21,892 bases of DNA, from positions 1-21,892 of the forward strand of contig JAKDNE010000009.1 of NCBI GenBank assembly GCA_030451965.1. The letters run 5' to 3'. Below the pieces are notes generated by a model. The model was not told where the DNA came from and made no database searches. It saw only the letters and a program-made list of their open reading frames with translations. A program made the translations under genes and the position numbers. Positions 16,029-21,892 of this stretch are shown piece by piece. Positions within the stretch are counted from its first letter, which is position 1. The number at the start of each line of letters is the position of its first letter. The DNA is from Brachybacterium sp. (GTDB lineage: Bacteria; Actinomycetota; Actinomycetes; Actinomycetales; Dermabacteraceae).

Positions 16029-16034
16029 AGTCTA
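16029..16034 (-). promoter_or_regulatory. -10 element for a leaderless parA transcript
   Basis: Minus-strand TAGACT stands 7 nt before the GTG of the ParA gene, with no Shine-Dalgarno in between or just upstream. This is the TAnnnT-N(6-7)-start pattern of actinobacterial leaderless mRNAs. Confidence 0.55.
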
Positions 16035-16071
16035 CCGACCCCAGACCGCGCGCCGGCACTCCGACGGGCGG

Positions 16072-16077
16072 TAGCCT
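16072..16077 (+). promoter_or_regulatory. Candidate -10 for the methyltransferase gene
   Basis: Plus-strand TAGCCT, 39 nt before ATG 16117, inside the 95-nt gap shared with the divergent parA promoter. No clear -35 is seen. The transcript would have a leader of about 33 nt carrying the SD. Confidence 0.35.
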
Positions 16078-16116
16078 GCGTGAATCCACCAGAAGCAGGC
16101 TGATAGGGGAGAGCGG

Positions 16117-17136
16117 ATGTCGCAGATCACGCACGATCTCGTGCTCGAGGTGCTCGATGGCTGCGGCCAGAGCGCGCTGCGGGAAGCACGGGAGCTCGGT
16201 CCGGTCCGTCTCATCGGGCCCACCGAGCTGGCTCTGCGCTGCGATGACCTCGACGCGGTGCGCTCGCTGCGGCGGGTGGTCGCGGCCTCGACCAGCCTCA
16301 CCGTCCCTGCCCGTCGACCGCGGGAGCTGCTCGAGACCTCTGTGCAGCAGCGATTCGGGGAGCTGCTGGAGGAGATCCGCCGACAGCGCCCTCGCCAGAC
16401 GTTCCATGGCCTGCGGCTCGAGGCCGCCGGTGCCGGCACCCCGGACATGCGCCGCCTCGCGAGCGCCCTCGCGGAGCTGGCGGAACTGCCGGTGGACGGG
16501 GAGGGCGATCTGGTGGTGCGCGTGCGCAAGGGCGCGACCCCGGTGACCTGGCAGATGCTGCTGCGCACCACCCCACGTCCGCTGGCGACCCGGGCCTGGC
16601 GCACCGTGAACTACCCGGGGGCGGTCAACGCCACCATCGCCGCGACCGTCCTGGACCTCCTGCAGGTGGACGCGGAGGACTCGCTTCTGGACATGACCTG
16701 CGGCTCCGGCACGTTCCTGGTGGAGCAGCTGCACGCGACGCCCCCTGCTCGCGCGGTGGGCGTGGACCTGGATCAGGCCGCGATCGACGCCGCCCGGACT
16801 CATCAGCGTGCGGCTCGACGCAAGGGCCGCATCGACTGGGTCCAGGGGGACGCGCGCACGGTGGCGCTCGAGCCAGGATTCACCCGATTCGTGACGAACC
16901 CGCCCTGGGGCACGCTGCACGGCGAGCACGAGACCAACGAGGAGCTGCTTCAGGAGCTGCTGGCCCGCGCCGCCGAGCTGGCCGCACCCCATGCCCGCCT
17001 CGGTGTGCTCACCCATGAGATCACGCGGATGCACCGGGTGCTGGAGACCGCACCTGCCGGCTGGCGAGAGGTGGACGAGCACCGCTTCTTCCAGAAGGGC
17101 CATCACCCGCGGCTCTTCCTGCTCGAGCGCGGCTGA
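16117..17136 (+). CDS. SAM-dependent RNA methyltransferase-like protein (UPF0020/RlmKL-type)
   Basis: 339 aa. N-terminal about 1-150 is a divergent RNA-binding-like region without a clear THUMP signature. Next comes the substrate-entry stretch RTVNYPGAVNATIAAT and then a class I Rossmann methyltransferase fold: motif I LDMTCGSGTF at 191-200, the acidic SAM-ribose strand VGVDLDQ (214-220) and motif IV NPPWG at 261-265. NPP(Y/W) proteins methylate exocyclic or ring amines of purines; the order resembles RlmKL/Trm14-type RNA m2G enzymes. The true substrate (23S rRNA, tRNA or DNA) cannot be read from sequence. ATG 16117 has GGGGAGA a few bases upstream. It is divergent from parA and convergent with the next gene. 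Confidence 0.75.
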   Translation: MSQITHDLVLEVLDGCGQSALREARELGPVRLIGPTELALRCDDLDAVRSLRRVVAASTSLTVPARRPRELLETSVQQRFGELLEEIRRQRPRQTFHGLRLEAAGAGTPDMRRLASALAELAELPVDGEGDLVVRVRKGATPVTWQMLLRTTPRPLATRAWRTVNYPGAVNATIAATVLDLLQVDAEDSLLDMTCGSGTFLVEQLHATPPARAVGVDLDQAAIDAARTHQRAARRKGRIDWVQGDARTVALEPGFTRFVTNPPWGTLHGEHETNEELLQELLARAAELAAPHARLGVLTHEITRMHRVLETAPAGWREVDEHRFFQKGHHPRLFLLERG

Positions 17137-17168
17137 GCCTCACCGATCACCTGACCGGTCCTGCGGCG

Positions 17169-17798
17169 TCACAGCCCTCGTCGGCCCTCCTGCAGCGCCT
17201 GCAGCGCGGCCTGGTCGCCATGGACCCTGACCCGGGCGACGTCACCGCGTCCGCTCACCCACAGCAGCAGTTCGAGCGGGTCCCCGTGGACCCGCAGGCT
17301 CCCCACCGCACGGCGGGAGCGGAGCTGCCGGCCGCCCAGCGGCGAGACCAGCGTGACTTCGGCCCGCACCCTCATCGCCAGCGGCGCCATCAGTCCGACG
17401 GCCCTCCAGGCATCGGCAGCCGCCTCGGCGGCGAGCAGTCGCGGCTCCCAGCCGGGCTGTGCGCGACGAAGATCCTCGTGATGGATCAGCAGCTCACCCT
17501 GACCGCTCAGTGCATCGATGCGACCGATGGGGGAGAACCGTCCCGGACCCTGCCTGAACCGGGCCACCCGGTCCTGCCAGGGGCTCTCCCGCAGCGCATC
17601 GAGCGTTCGCTGGGCGCGGGCGCCGAGCGGTCCGGGCAGGCGCGTCCCGAGCTTCAGCTGGGGTGCGCCCTCGCGCAGCAGAAGATGCTCGAGCAGCTCG
17701 GCGGCGTCCCAGCCCGGCAGGATCGTCGGTGCTTCCGGGCCATGGGTGAGGAACGTGCGGGCAAGGGCCTCGCGCTCGTCATGTCGTTCGCTGTGCAT
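17169..17798 (-). CDS. TIGR03085-like metal-binding protein (DinB/MDMPI fold)
   Basis: 209 aa. The N-terminal pattern GPEAPTILPGWDAAELLEHLLLRE (about 20-43) and the later LLIHHEDLRRAQPGWEPR (104-120) are hallmarks of the actinobacterial TIGR03085 group, related to DinB and mycothiol-dependent maleylpyruvate isomerases. H38 and H106/H107/D109 are plausible metal ligands. Biochemical role is unknown; a thiol-linked transferase or isomerase activity is only a fold-based guess. ATG 17798 is 7 nt after the stop of the upstream isomerase gene, so the two are in one operon. The open frame extends upstream within the isomerase gene, but that part is its antiparallel shadow, not protein of this family. 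Confidence 0.72.
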   Translation of the reverse strand: MHSERHDEREALARTFLTHGPEAPTILPGWDAAELLEHLLLREGAPQLKLGTRLPGPLGARAQRTLDALRESPWQDRVARFRQGPGRFSPIGRIDALSGQGELLIHHEDLRRAQPGWEPRLLAAEAAADAWRAVGLMAPLAMRVRAEVTLVSPLGGRQLRSRRAVGSLRVHGDPLELLLWVSGRGDVARVRVHGDQAALQALQEGRRGL

Positions 17799-17805
17799 CG
17801 GCGCC

Positions 17806-18807
17806 TCAGCCCTGGTTGCTGAACGCGGCATCGAAGGCCACCTCGGAGACGGGGTAGTCGAGGCTGCGCAGCAGCTCGAGGGCCTCCTTGGCCCCGTGGA
17901 GACGGTCCATGCCGGCATCCTCCCATTCGATCGAGATCGGCCCGTCGTACCCGATGGACCGCAGCGCGCGGAACGCGGCGTCCCACGGCACGTCGCCGCG
18001 GCCGAAGGAGACGAAGTCCCAGCCACGGCGCGGATCGCCCCAGGCCAGGTGCGAGCCGAGCCGAGTGTTGCGTCCGGTGATCCTCACTCGGATGTCCTTG
18101 CAGTCCACGTGGAAGATCCGGTCGGCGAAGTCGGTGATGAAGGAGACCGGGTCGATCCCCTGCCACATGAAGTGCGAGGGATCCCAGTTCAGTCCGAACG
18201 CCTCGCGGTGACCGATCGCTTCGAGGGTGCGCTGCGTGGTCCAGTAGTCGTAGGCGATCTCGGAGGGATGGACCTCGTGGGCGAAGCGCACCCCGCACTC
18301 GTCGAACACGTCGAGGATCGGGTTCCAGCGGTCGGCGAAGTCCTGGTAGCCCTCGTCGATGACCGACTGGGGGACCGGCGGGAACATCGCCACGTACTTC
18401 CAGATCTTCGACCCGGTGAATCCGATGACGGTCCTGACACCCAGCTTCTGCGCGAGGCGGGCGGTGTTCTTCATGTCCTCGGCCGCGCGTCGGCGCACGC
18501 CCTCGGGGTCCCCGTCACCCCACACTGCGGGGCCGACGATCGCCTCGTGGCGGAAGTCGATCGGATCGTCGCAGATGGCCTGGCCCTTGAGGTGGTTGGA
18601 GATGGCCCAGCACTTCAGGCCGTGCGTGTCCAGGATCCCCAGACGCTCGGCGATGTAGTCGTCATCGTCCCAGCGGGACGCGTCCAGGTGTTCGCCGGAG
18701 ACAGCGATCTCGAGGCCGTCGTACCCCCAGCCGGCCGCCAGCTCGGCGACCTCTTCCAGGGTCAGATCGGCCCATTGGCCGGTGAACAGGGTGTGCGGAT
18801 GCGCCAT
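17806..18807 (-). CDS. Sugar phosphate isomerase/epimerase (xylose isomerase-like TIM barrel)
   Basis: 333 aa AP endonuclease 2/xylose-isomerase-like barrel. Likely divalent-metal ligands are E178 (AHEVHPSE), D209 and H212 (NWDPSHFMW), H233 (HVDCKD) and E294 (SIEWED), all intact. Such proteins isomerise or epimerise keto-sugars or inositols; the substrate is not identifiable. Start choice: the AAGGAG in the leader is 10 nt before ATG 18807 and only 1 nt before ATG 18816, so 18807 is preferred (18816 adds three residues). It lies directly downstream of the broken Gfo/Idh/MocA dehydrogenase, its probable former pathway partner, and upstream of the TIGR03085-like gene. Confidence 0.88.
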   Translation of the reverse strand: MAHPHTLFTGQWADLTLEEVAELAAGWGYDGLEIAVSGEHLDASRWDDDDYIAERLGILDTHGLKCWAISNHLKGQAICDDPIDFRHEAIVGPAVWGDGDPEGVRRRAAEDMKNTARLAQKLGVRTVIGFTGSKIWKYVAMFPPVPQSVIDEGYQDFADRWNPILDVFDECGVRFAHEVHPSEIAYDYWTTQRTLEAIGHREAFGLNWDPSHFMWQGIDPVSFITDFADRIFHVDCKDIRVRITGRNTRLGSHLAWGDPRRGWDFVSFGRGDVPWDAAFRALRSIGYDGPISIEWEDAGMDRLHGAKEALELLRSLDYPVSEVAFDAAFSNQG

Positions 18808-18848
18808 GAGCGGCATGCTCCTTCTCGGTGAACGGTGGATGGGGCGGT

Positions 18849-19137
18849 TCAGAGGGTGACCGTCGCGCCGTCAGCGGCATCGGAGGCGATGATCGCCTCG
18901 AGCACCCGCTGCAGGGCGAGACCGTCGGCGAAGTCGGGGGAGAAGCGTGGGGCGGGCTCGTCGGCCGACGGGGTCGCGGCGACCGCGAGCAGCAGGTCCC
19001 GGGCCTGGTTGCTGAAGGCGTTCTCCCAGCCCAGCACGTGGCCCTGCGGCCACCGGGCCTCGAGGTAGGGGTGCACGGCCCATGAAGGCGTACCCGATCA
19101 TGGCGACGCCGAGCGGGCGGGGGGAGGTCTGCTGCAC
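18849..19137 (-). pseudogene. Gfo/Idh/MocA-family oxidoreductase remnant (internal deletion, frameshift)
   Basis: Only the two ends of a dehydrogenase survive. The 5' end starts at GTG 19137 behind a good AAGGAG and encodes 21 residues including LGVAMIGYAFMGR, the start of the NAD(P)-binding Rossmann fold. The 3' end (19076-18849, another frame) encodes 75 residues with HPYLEARWPQGHVLGWENAF and FADGLALQRVLEAIIASD, a typical Gfo/Idh/MocA C-terminus. A family member is usually some 350-400 aa, so roughly 280 residues are gone. The frames meet at the palindrome GTGCAC (19071-19076), and the join shifts the frame, so no functional enzyme can be made. An assembly error is the main alternative. Confidence 0.8.
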
Positions 19138-19181
19138 GGAGAGCTCCTTCGGGCGGGCGGGCACGACTGGATCACCACCCT

Positions 19182-19210
19182 ATGTCCGCCCTGACCGGGC
19201 GGCAATGTCC
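19182..19210. promoter_or_regulatory. Inverted and direct repeats in divergent intergenic region
   Basis: A 6-bp inverted repeat CCGCCC/GGGCGG (19186-19191 and 19197-19202, 5-nt spacer) lies between two direct copies of ATGTCC (19182-19187 and 19205-19210). The site is in the gap between the minus-strand dehydrogenase remnant/isomerase operon and the plus-strand transglutaminase gene, where an operator of a sugar-responsive repressor could sit. Chance is possible at this GC content. Confidence 0.25.
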
Positions 19211-19273
19211 ACGTCACCCAGGGGCGATGCGGCAGAGGTGCGCTCCCGGGGGTCGATGCGGGACACTGGAGGG

Positions 19274-20071
19274 GTGGAACGACATGCGCACGCGTGGATG
19301 AGGGCCGAAGTGGCCGCCGGGACCGACGTCGCCCTGCTGGTGGCGGCTTCCGCCGCGCCGATCGCCGAGGAGCGGCTGTCGGTGCGGGCCGAGGGGGTCG
19401 ATCATCCGGTCTCGGAGACCCGGGACCGCTTCGGCAGTCGCCTGCACCTGGTGCAGGGCCTGCCCGAGGGGACCGTCGAGATCAGCTACGAGGCGCGCGG
19501 CGCGGCTGCCGCGACGGTGCCGACGACCCAGGAGGCGGATGCGGTCCTGCATCTGCGCCCCTCGCGCTACTGCGAGGTCGACGAGTTCGAGAAGATCGCT
19601 GCCGAGGTGATCGCCGGACGGGACGGGGTCGAGGCGCTCGACGCCGTGGTCGACTGGGTCCACGAACACCTGGACTACGTGCCGGGCTCGAGCACGATCA
19701 CCGATTCCGCGCGGTCCACCTACGTCTCGCGTCGAGGGGTGTGCCGGGACTACGCCCATCTCACCGCGACGCTGCTGCGCGCCGGAGGGATCCCCGCTCG
19801 CTGCTCCTCGGTGTACGCCCCGGGCCTGTACCCGATGGACTTCCATCTCGTGGTCGAGGCGCTGATCGGGCACGAGTGGCTGGTGGTCGATTCGACCCAT
19901 CTGGCCCCGCGCGCCTCGATGATGCGGATCGCCACCGGTCAGGACGCGGCCGACACCGCCTTCATGACCACCCTCGCCGGGAACGTCACCCTCACCGGCA
20001 TCCAGATCACCGCCGTGGTGGACCCGGCGCTGCCGGACGAGGTCCCCCACGAGCGGATCGCGCTGCGCTGA
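19274..20071 (+). CDS. Transglutaminase-like cysteine protease-fold protein
   Basis: 265 aa. An N-terminal beta-rich domain (about 1-95) is followed by the transglutaminase core with the catalytic triad C157 (RRGVCRDYAHL), H191 (PMDFHLVVEA) and D206 (EWLVVDSTH). This two-part layout is that of bacterial transglutaminase-like proteins (COG1305), which hydrolyse or transfer on amide bonds; the substrate is unknown and no signal peptide or membrane helix is seen, so it is cytoplasmic. Start uncertain: GTG 19274 is preceded directly by GGAGGG and, 6 nt back, by a -10-like GACACT, suggesting a leaderless start; ATG 19256 in the same frame is the alternative. A longer frame back to 19082 overlaps the dehydrogenase remnant and is unlikely. 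Confidence 0.82.
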   Translation: MERHAHAWMRAEVAAGTDVALLVAASAAPIAEERLSVRAEGVDHPVSETRDRFGSRLHLVQGLPEGTVEISYEARGAAAATVPTTQEADAVLHLRPSRYCEVDEFEKIAAEVIAGRDGVEALDAVVDWVHEHLDYVPGSSTITDSARSTYVSRRGVCRDYAHLTATLLRAGGIPARCSSVYAPGLYPMDFHLVVEALIGHEWLVVDSTHLAPRASMMRIATGQDAADTAFMTTLAGNVTLTGIQITAVVDPALPDEVPHERIALR

Positions 20072-20074
20072 GGC

Positions 20075-20094
20075 AGGACCCTCGCGGGGGTCCT
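20075..20094. terminator. Hairpin between transglutaminase and PAC2 genes
   Basis: A 7-bp perfect stem (20075-20081 with 20088-20094) with a 6-nt loop, within the 22-nt gap of two convergent genes and touching the PAC2 stop codon. CTG/CAG outside the stem can extend it past a bulge. Probably a shared terminator; no T-tract. Confidence 0.55.
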
Positions 20095-21044
20095 CAGCTC
20101 GCGGGCTGCGAGGGAGTGGGTCCGTCCGGGTCATCGGTGTCCTTGCCCCCGTCGGTCCCGCCGTCCTCCTGCTCGAAGCTCGCGAGGTACTCCTCGACCT
20201 CGGCGGCGATCGCGTCGGCGGTGGGGACCTCCGCGCCCGCGCCGGAGGTGATCATCCGGTCGAAGCGTGCCTCGAGCCCGCTGACCATCTCCTGCAGCTC
20301 CGGCTGGGAATCGATCTGCGCGGTGACCGCCTCGCGCACCGGCCCGGCCTGTGTCTCGAGGGACTCGATCGGCAGCTGAGGACCCTGCTCCTCGGTGATC
20401 GCCCCGAGCAGTGCGATCGCGGCGTCGGGATAGCTCATCTCGTGCAGGTACTGGGGGACGTGCACGGTCAGCCCCACCACCTCGTGGCCGCGCTCGGCCA
20501 GACGCATCGTCAGCAGTGCGGTGAACGGGGCGCGCAGCCGGAAGGTGCCGGGCATCGTGCGGCGCACGGTGATCGAGTCGGGATCGCCGGCGAAGCGCGT
20601 CACGGGCAGCTCGCGGGTGTGGGGGACCGGTGCCGGGAAGCCCTGCAGCAGCAGGGTGCGCTCGATGCCGAGCTGCTCGACCACGATCTGCAGCGCGCTG
20701 GCGACCCGCTCCCACTGGAACGAGGGCTCCGGGCCGGTGAGCAGGAAGAATGTCTCAGCGTCAGCAGAGGTGACCTCGTGCAGCAGGATCTCCGGCTTCT
20801 CGTAGTCGGCGAAGTGGTCGAGCTGGAGGGTCACCTCCGGGCGCCGCCCGGCGTAGTCGTAGACCTGGTCCATGTCCAGGCGACCGACGACGCGACTGGA
20901 CAGGGAGTTCAGCAGCTGGTCGTCGATCAGCTGCTGGGCATCGCCCGCATCGCTGTACGCCCCGAGGGTGACGAGCAGGGTCCGCCCGTGCAGGGAGCGC
21001 GAGTCGACGTGGCTCTCATAGCTGAACAGGGTCGTCGGATCCAT
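20094..21044 (-). CDS. PAC2-family protein (proteasome assembly chaperone-like)
   Basis: 316 aa. PAC2 domain (about 15-260) with an N-terminal LLVTLGAYSDAGDAQQLIDDQLL segment, the PEILLHEVTS region, the LLQGFPAPVPHTRELPVT turn and GLTVHVPQYLHEMSYPDAAIALL, followed by a helical region and an acidic Asp/Gly/Glu-rich tail. Actinobacterial members (for example Rv2125 and Rv2714 in M. tuberculosis) resemble archaeal/eukaryotic proteasome assembly chaperones, but their role is undefined and they occur with or without proteasomes. Start: GGAGG (21050-21054) is 5 nt before ATG 21044 and 2 nt before the adjacent ATG 21047; 21044 is preferred. The upstream same-strand TSUP gene ends 96 nt away, so co-transcription is possible. 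Confidence 0.85.
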   Translation of the reverse strand: MDPTTLFSYESHVDSRSLHGRTLLVTLGAYSDAGDAQQLIDDQLLNSLSSRVVGRLDMDQVYDYAGRRPEVTLQLDHFADYEKPEILLHEVTSADAETFFLLTGPEPSFQWERVASALQIVVEQLGIERTLLLQGFPAPVPHTRELPVTRFAGDPDSITVRRTMPGTFRLRAPFTALLTMRLAERGHEVVGLTVHVPQYLHEMSYPDAAIALLGAITEEQGPQLPIESLETQAGPVREAVTAQIDSQPELQEMVSGLEARFDRMITSGAGAEVPTADAIAAEVEEYLASFEQEDGGTDGGKDTDDPDGPTPSQPAS

Positions 21045-21140
21045 CATGACCTCCAGGGCGACGGGCCGCGGGATGCCGCGACAGGTGACTCCCTGTGCAA
21101 CGAGGCCGCGAGGGGAGCTATTCCCGTCCCGGCGCGGGCA

Positions 21141-21892
21141 TCATGTGAGCAGTGCCACCGAATCGATGGTCAGTCGCACCGCGAGAGCCCCGGTGACGAC
21201 CAGGAACACCCCGCGGACGAATCCCGAGCCGAGCTTCAGCGCGAGCCGCGCCCCGAGATAGCCGCCGAGCACGTTCGCGACCGCCATCACCGCACCCAGG
21301 ATCCACCACACCTCGCCCTGCAGCCCGAAGACCAGCAGGGCTCCGAGGTTGGTGGTGAGGTTCGCGAGCTTCGCATGCACGCTCGCCTCGAGGAAGCCGT
21401 ACCCCAGCAGAGCGACCATCGCGATGAGGAAGAAGCTGCCGGTGCCGGGGCCGAGGATGCCGTCGTACACGCCGATGACGCCGCCGATCCCGCCGGAGCG
21501 CAGCAGGTGGGCGCGGCCGCTGTGGCGAGGGGCGTGCTCGAGCCCCATCGAGGGTCGCAGCAGCGTGTACGTGCCGATGGCCAGCAGGGCCAGCAGCACG
21601 ATGGGGGAGAGCCACGGCCTGGGGATGAAGGAGGCCAGAGCGGCGCCCGCAGTACTGCCGATGAGGGCGCACACCACCAGCGGCACCGCGGTCGCCGCGA
21701 CCGGCATGATCCGACGGATGTACGTCCCGGAGGACACAGCCGTCCCCGCGGCGGAGGCGAGCTTGTTCGTGCCGAGCACCGCGCCGGTGGAGGCGTCGGC
21801 CGGCAGGGCGGTCAGCCGCGCCGGCAGCTGGCTCAGACCCCCCCCGCCGACCACCGCGTCCCCCCAGCCGGCCACGAACGCAGCGCCGATCA
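21141..21892 (-). CDS. TauE/SafE (TSUP) family permease, 5' end outside window
   Basis: Partial gene: the frame stays open to the window edge and the start is beyond 21892. At least 250 aa remain, with about seven hydrophobic segments. Two TSUP repeats are visible: an N-terminal VVGGGGLSQLPARL ... LGTNKLASAAGTAVS and a second GVYDGILGPGTGSFFLIAM ... NLTTNLGALL. These are typical of TauE/SafE/YfcA membrane proteins, which export or import sulfite, sulfoacetate, taurine-derived or other organic anions. No neighbouring sulfur gene points to a substrate. Confidence 0.88.
   Translation of the reverse strand, partial: IGAAFVAGWGDAVVGGGGLSQLPARLTALPADASTGAVLGTNKLASAAGTAVSSGTYIRRIMPVAATAVPLVVCALIGSTAGAALASFIPRPWLSPIVLLALLAIGTYTLLRPSMGLEHAPRHSGRAHLLRSGGIGGVIGVYDGILGPGTGSFFLIAMVALLGYGFLEASVHAKLANLTTNLGALLVFGLQGEVWWILGAVMAVANVLGGYLGARLALKLGSGFVRGVFLVVTGALAVRLTIDSVALLT

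Noticed and set aside
1..21892. CRISPR arrays, insertion sequences, prophage or defence genes
   Set aside because: No regularly spaced repeats, transposase-like, integrase-like or known defence motifs were found on either strand.

Overview
The window is GC-rich DNA (roughly two thirds G+C or more) from an actinobacterium. The best lineage marker is the block at 11147-15152, the actinobacterial DUF881 / small basic protein / DUF881 / GarA-type FHA / FtsR-type MerR / second MerR set. GTG starts, 1- and 4-nt gene overlaps and SD-less 'leaderless' starts (TAnnnT about 6-7 nt before the start codon) agree. Protein character suggests Micrococcales, perhaps Dermabacteraceae such as Brachybacterium, but that genus guess is an inference from memory.

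Left third (231-10819, + strand): two respiratory operons in tandem. sdhCAB encodes a menaquinone-type succinate dehydrogenase/fumarate reductase (one-subunit diheme cytochrome b anchor, flavoprotein, three-cluster iron-sulfur protein). After a 213-nt gap comes narGHJI, a complete membrane-bound nitrate reductase with its chaperone. All checked cofactor ligands of NarG, NarH and NarI are present. Together they connect succinate and the quinone pool to nitrate respiration. No narK transporter or dedicated regulator lies in the window. A stacked hairpin follows narI and serves the convergent tRNA-Pro(GGG) gene (10867-10943, - strand).

Middle (11147-17136): the cell-envelope/division and metabolic-switch cluster. 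Two membrane-anchored coiled-coil DUF881 proteins flank a three-helix small basic protein, followed by a GarA/OdhI-like FHA protein, an FtsR-like MerR regulator and an Rv1830-like MerR regulator. Relative to the M. tuberculosis order Rv1823-Rv1830, gcvH and the DUF151 nuclease gene are missing from their usual places. The FHA protein also has an altered N-terminal phospho-acceptor motif. Beyond a 14-bp hairpin lie a convergent orphan ParA ATPase and, divergent from it, an RlmKL/Trm-like SAM methyltransferase.

Right third (17169-21892, mostly - strand): a TIGR03085/DinB-like protein, a xylose-isomerase-like TIM-barrel sugar isomerase, and upstream of it the remnant of a Gfo/Idh/MocA dehydrogenase that has lost most of its middle in an out-of-frame internal deletion. 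Next are a transglutaminase-like peptidase (+), a PAC2-family protein (-), and the 3' part of a TauE/SafE (TSUP) permease (-) cut by the window edge.

I found no CRISPR array, insertion sequence or prophage gene, and no clear novel defence or mobile system. The points most worth a second look are the deleted dehydrogenase, the reduced GarA/FtsR neighbourhood with its altered phospho-motif, and the leaderless starts.
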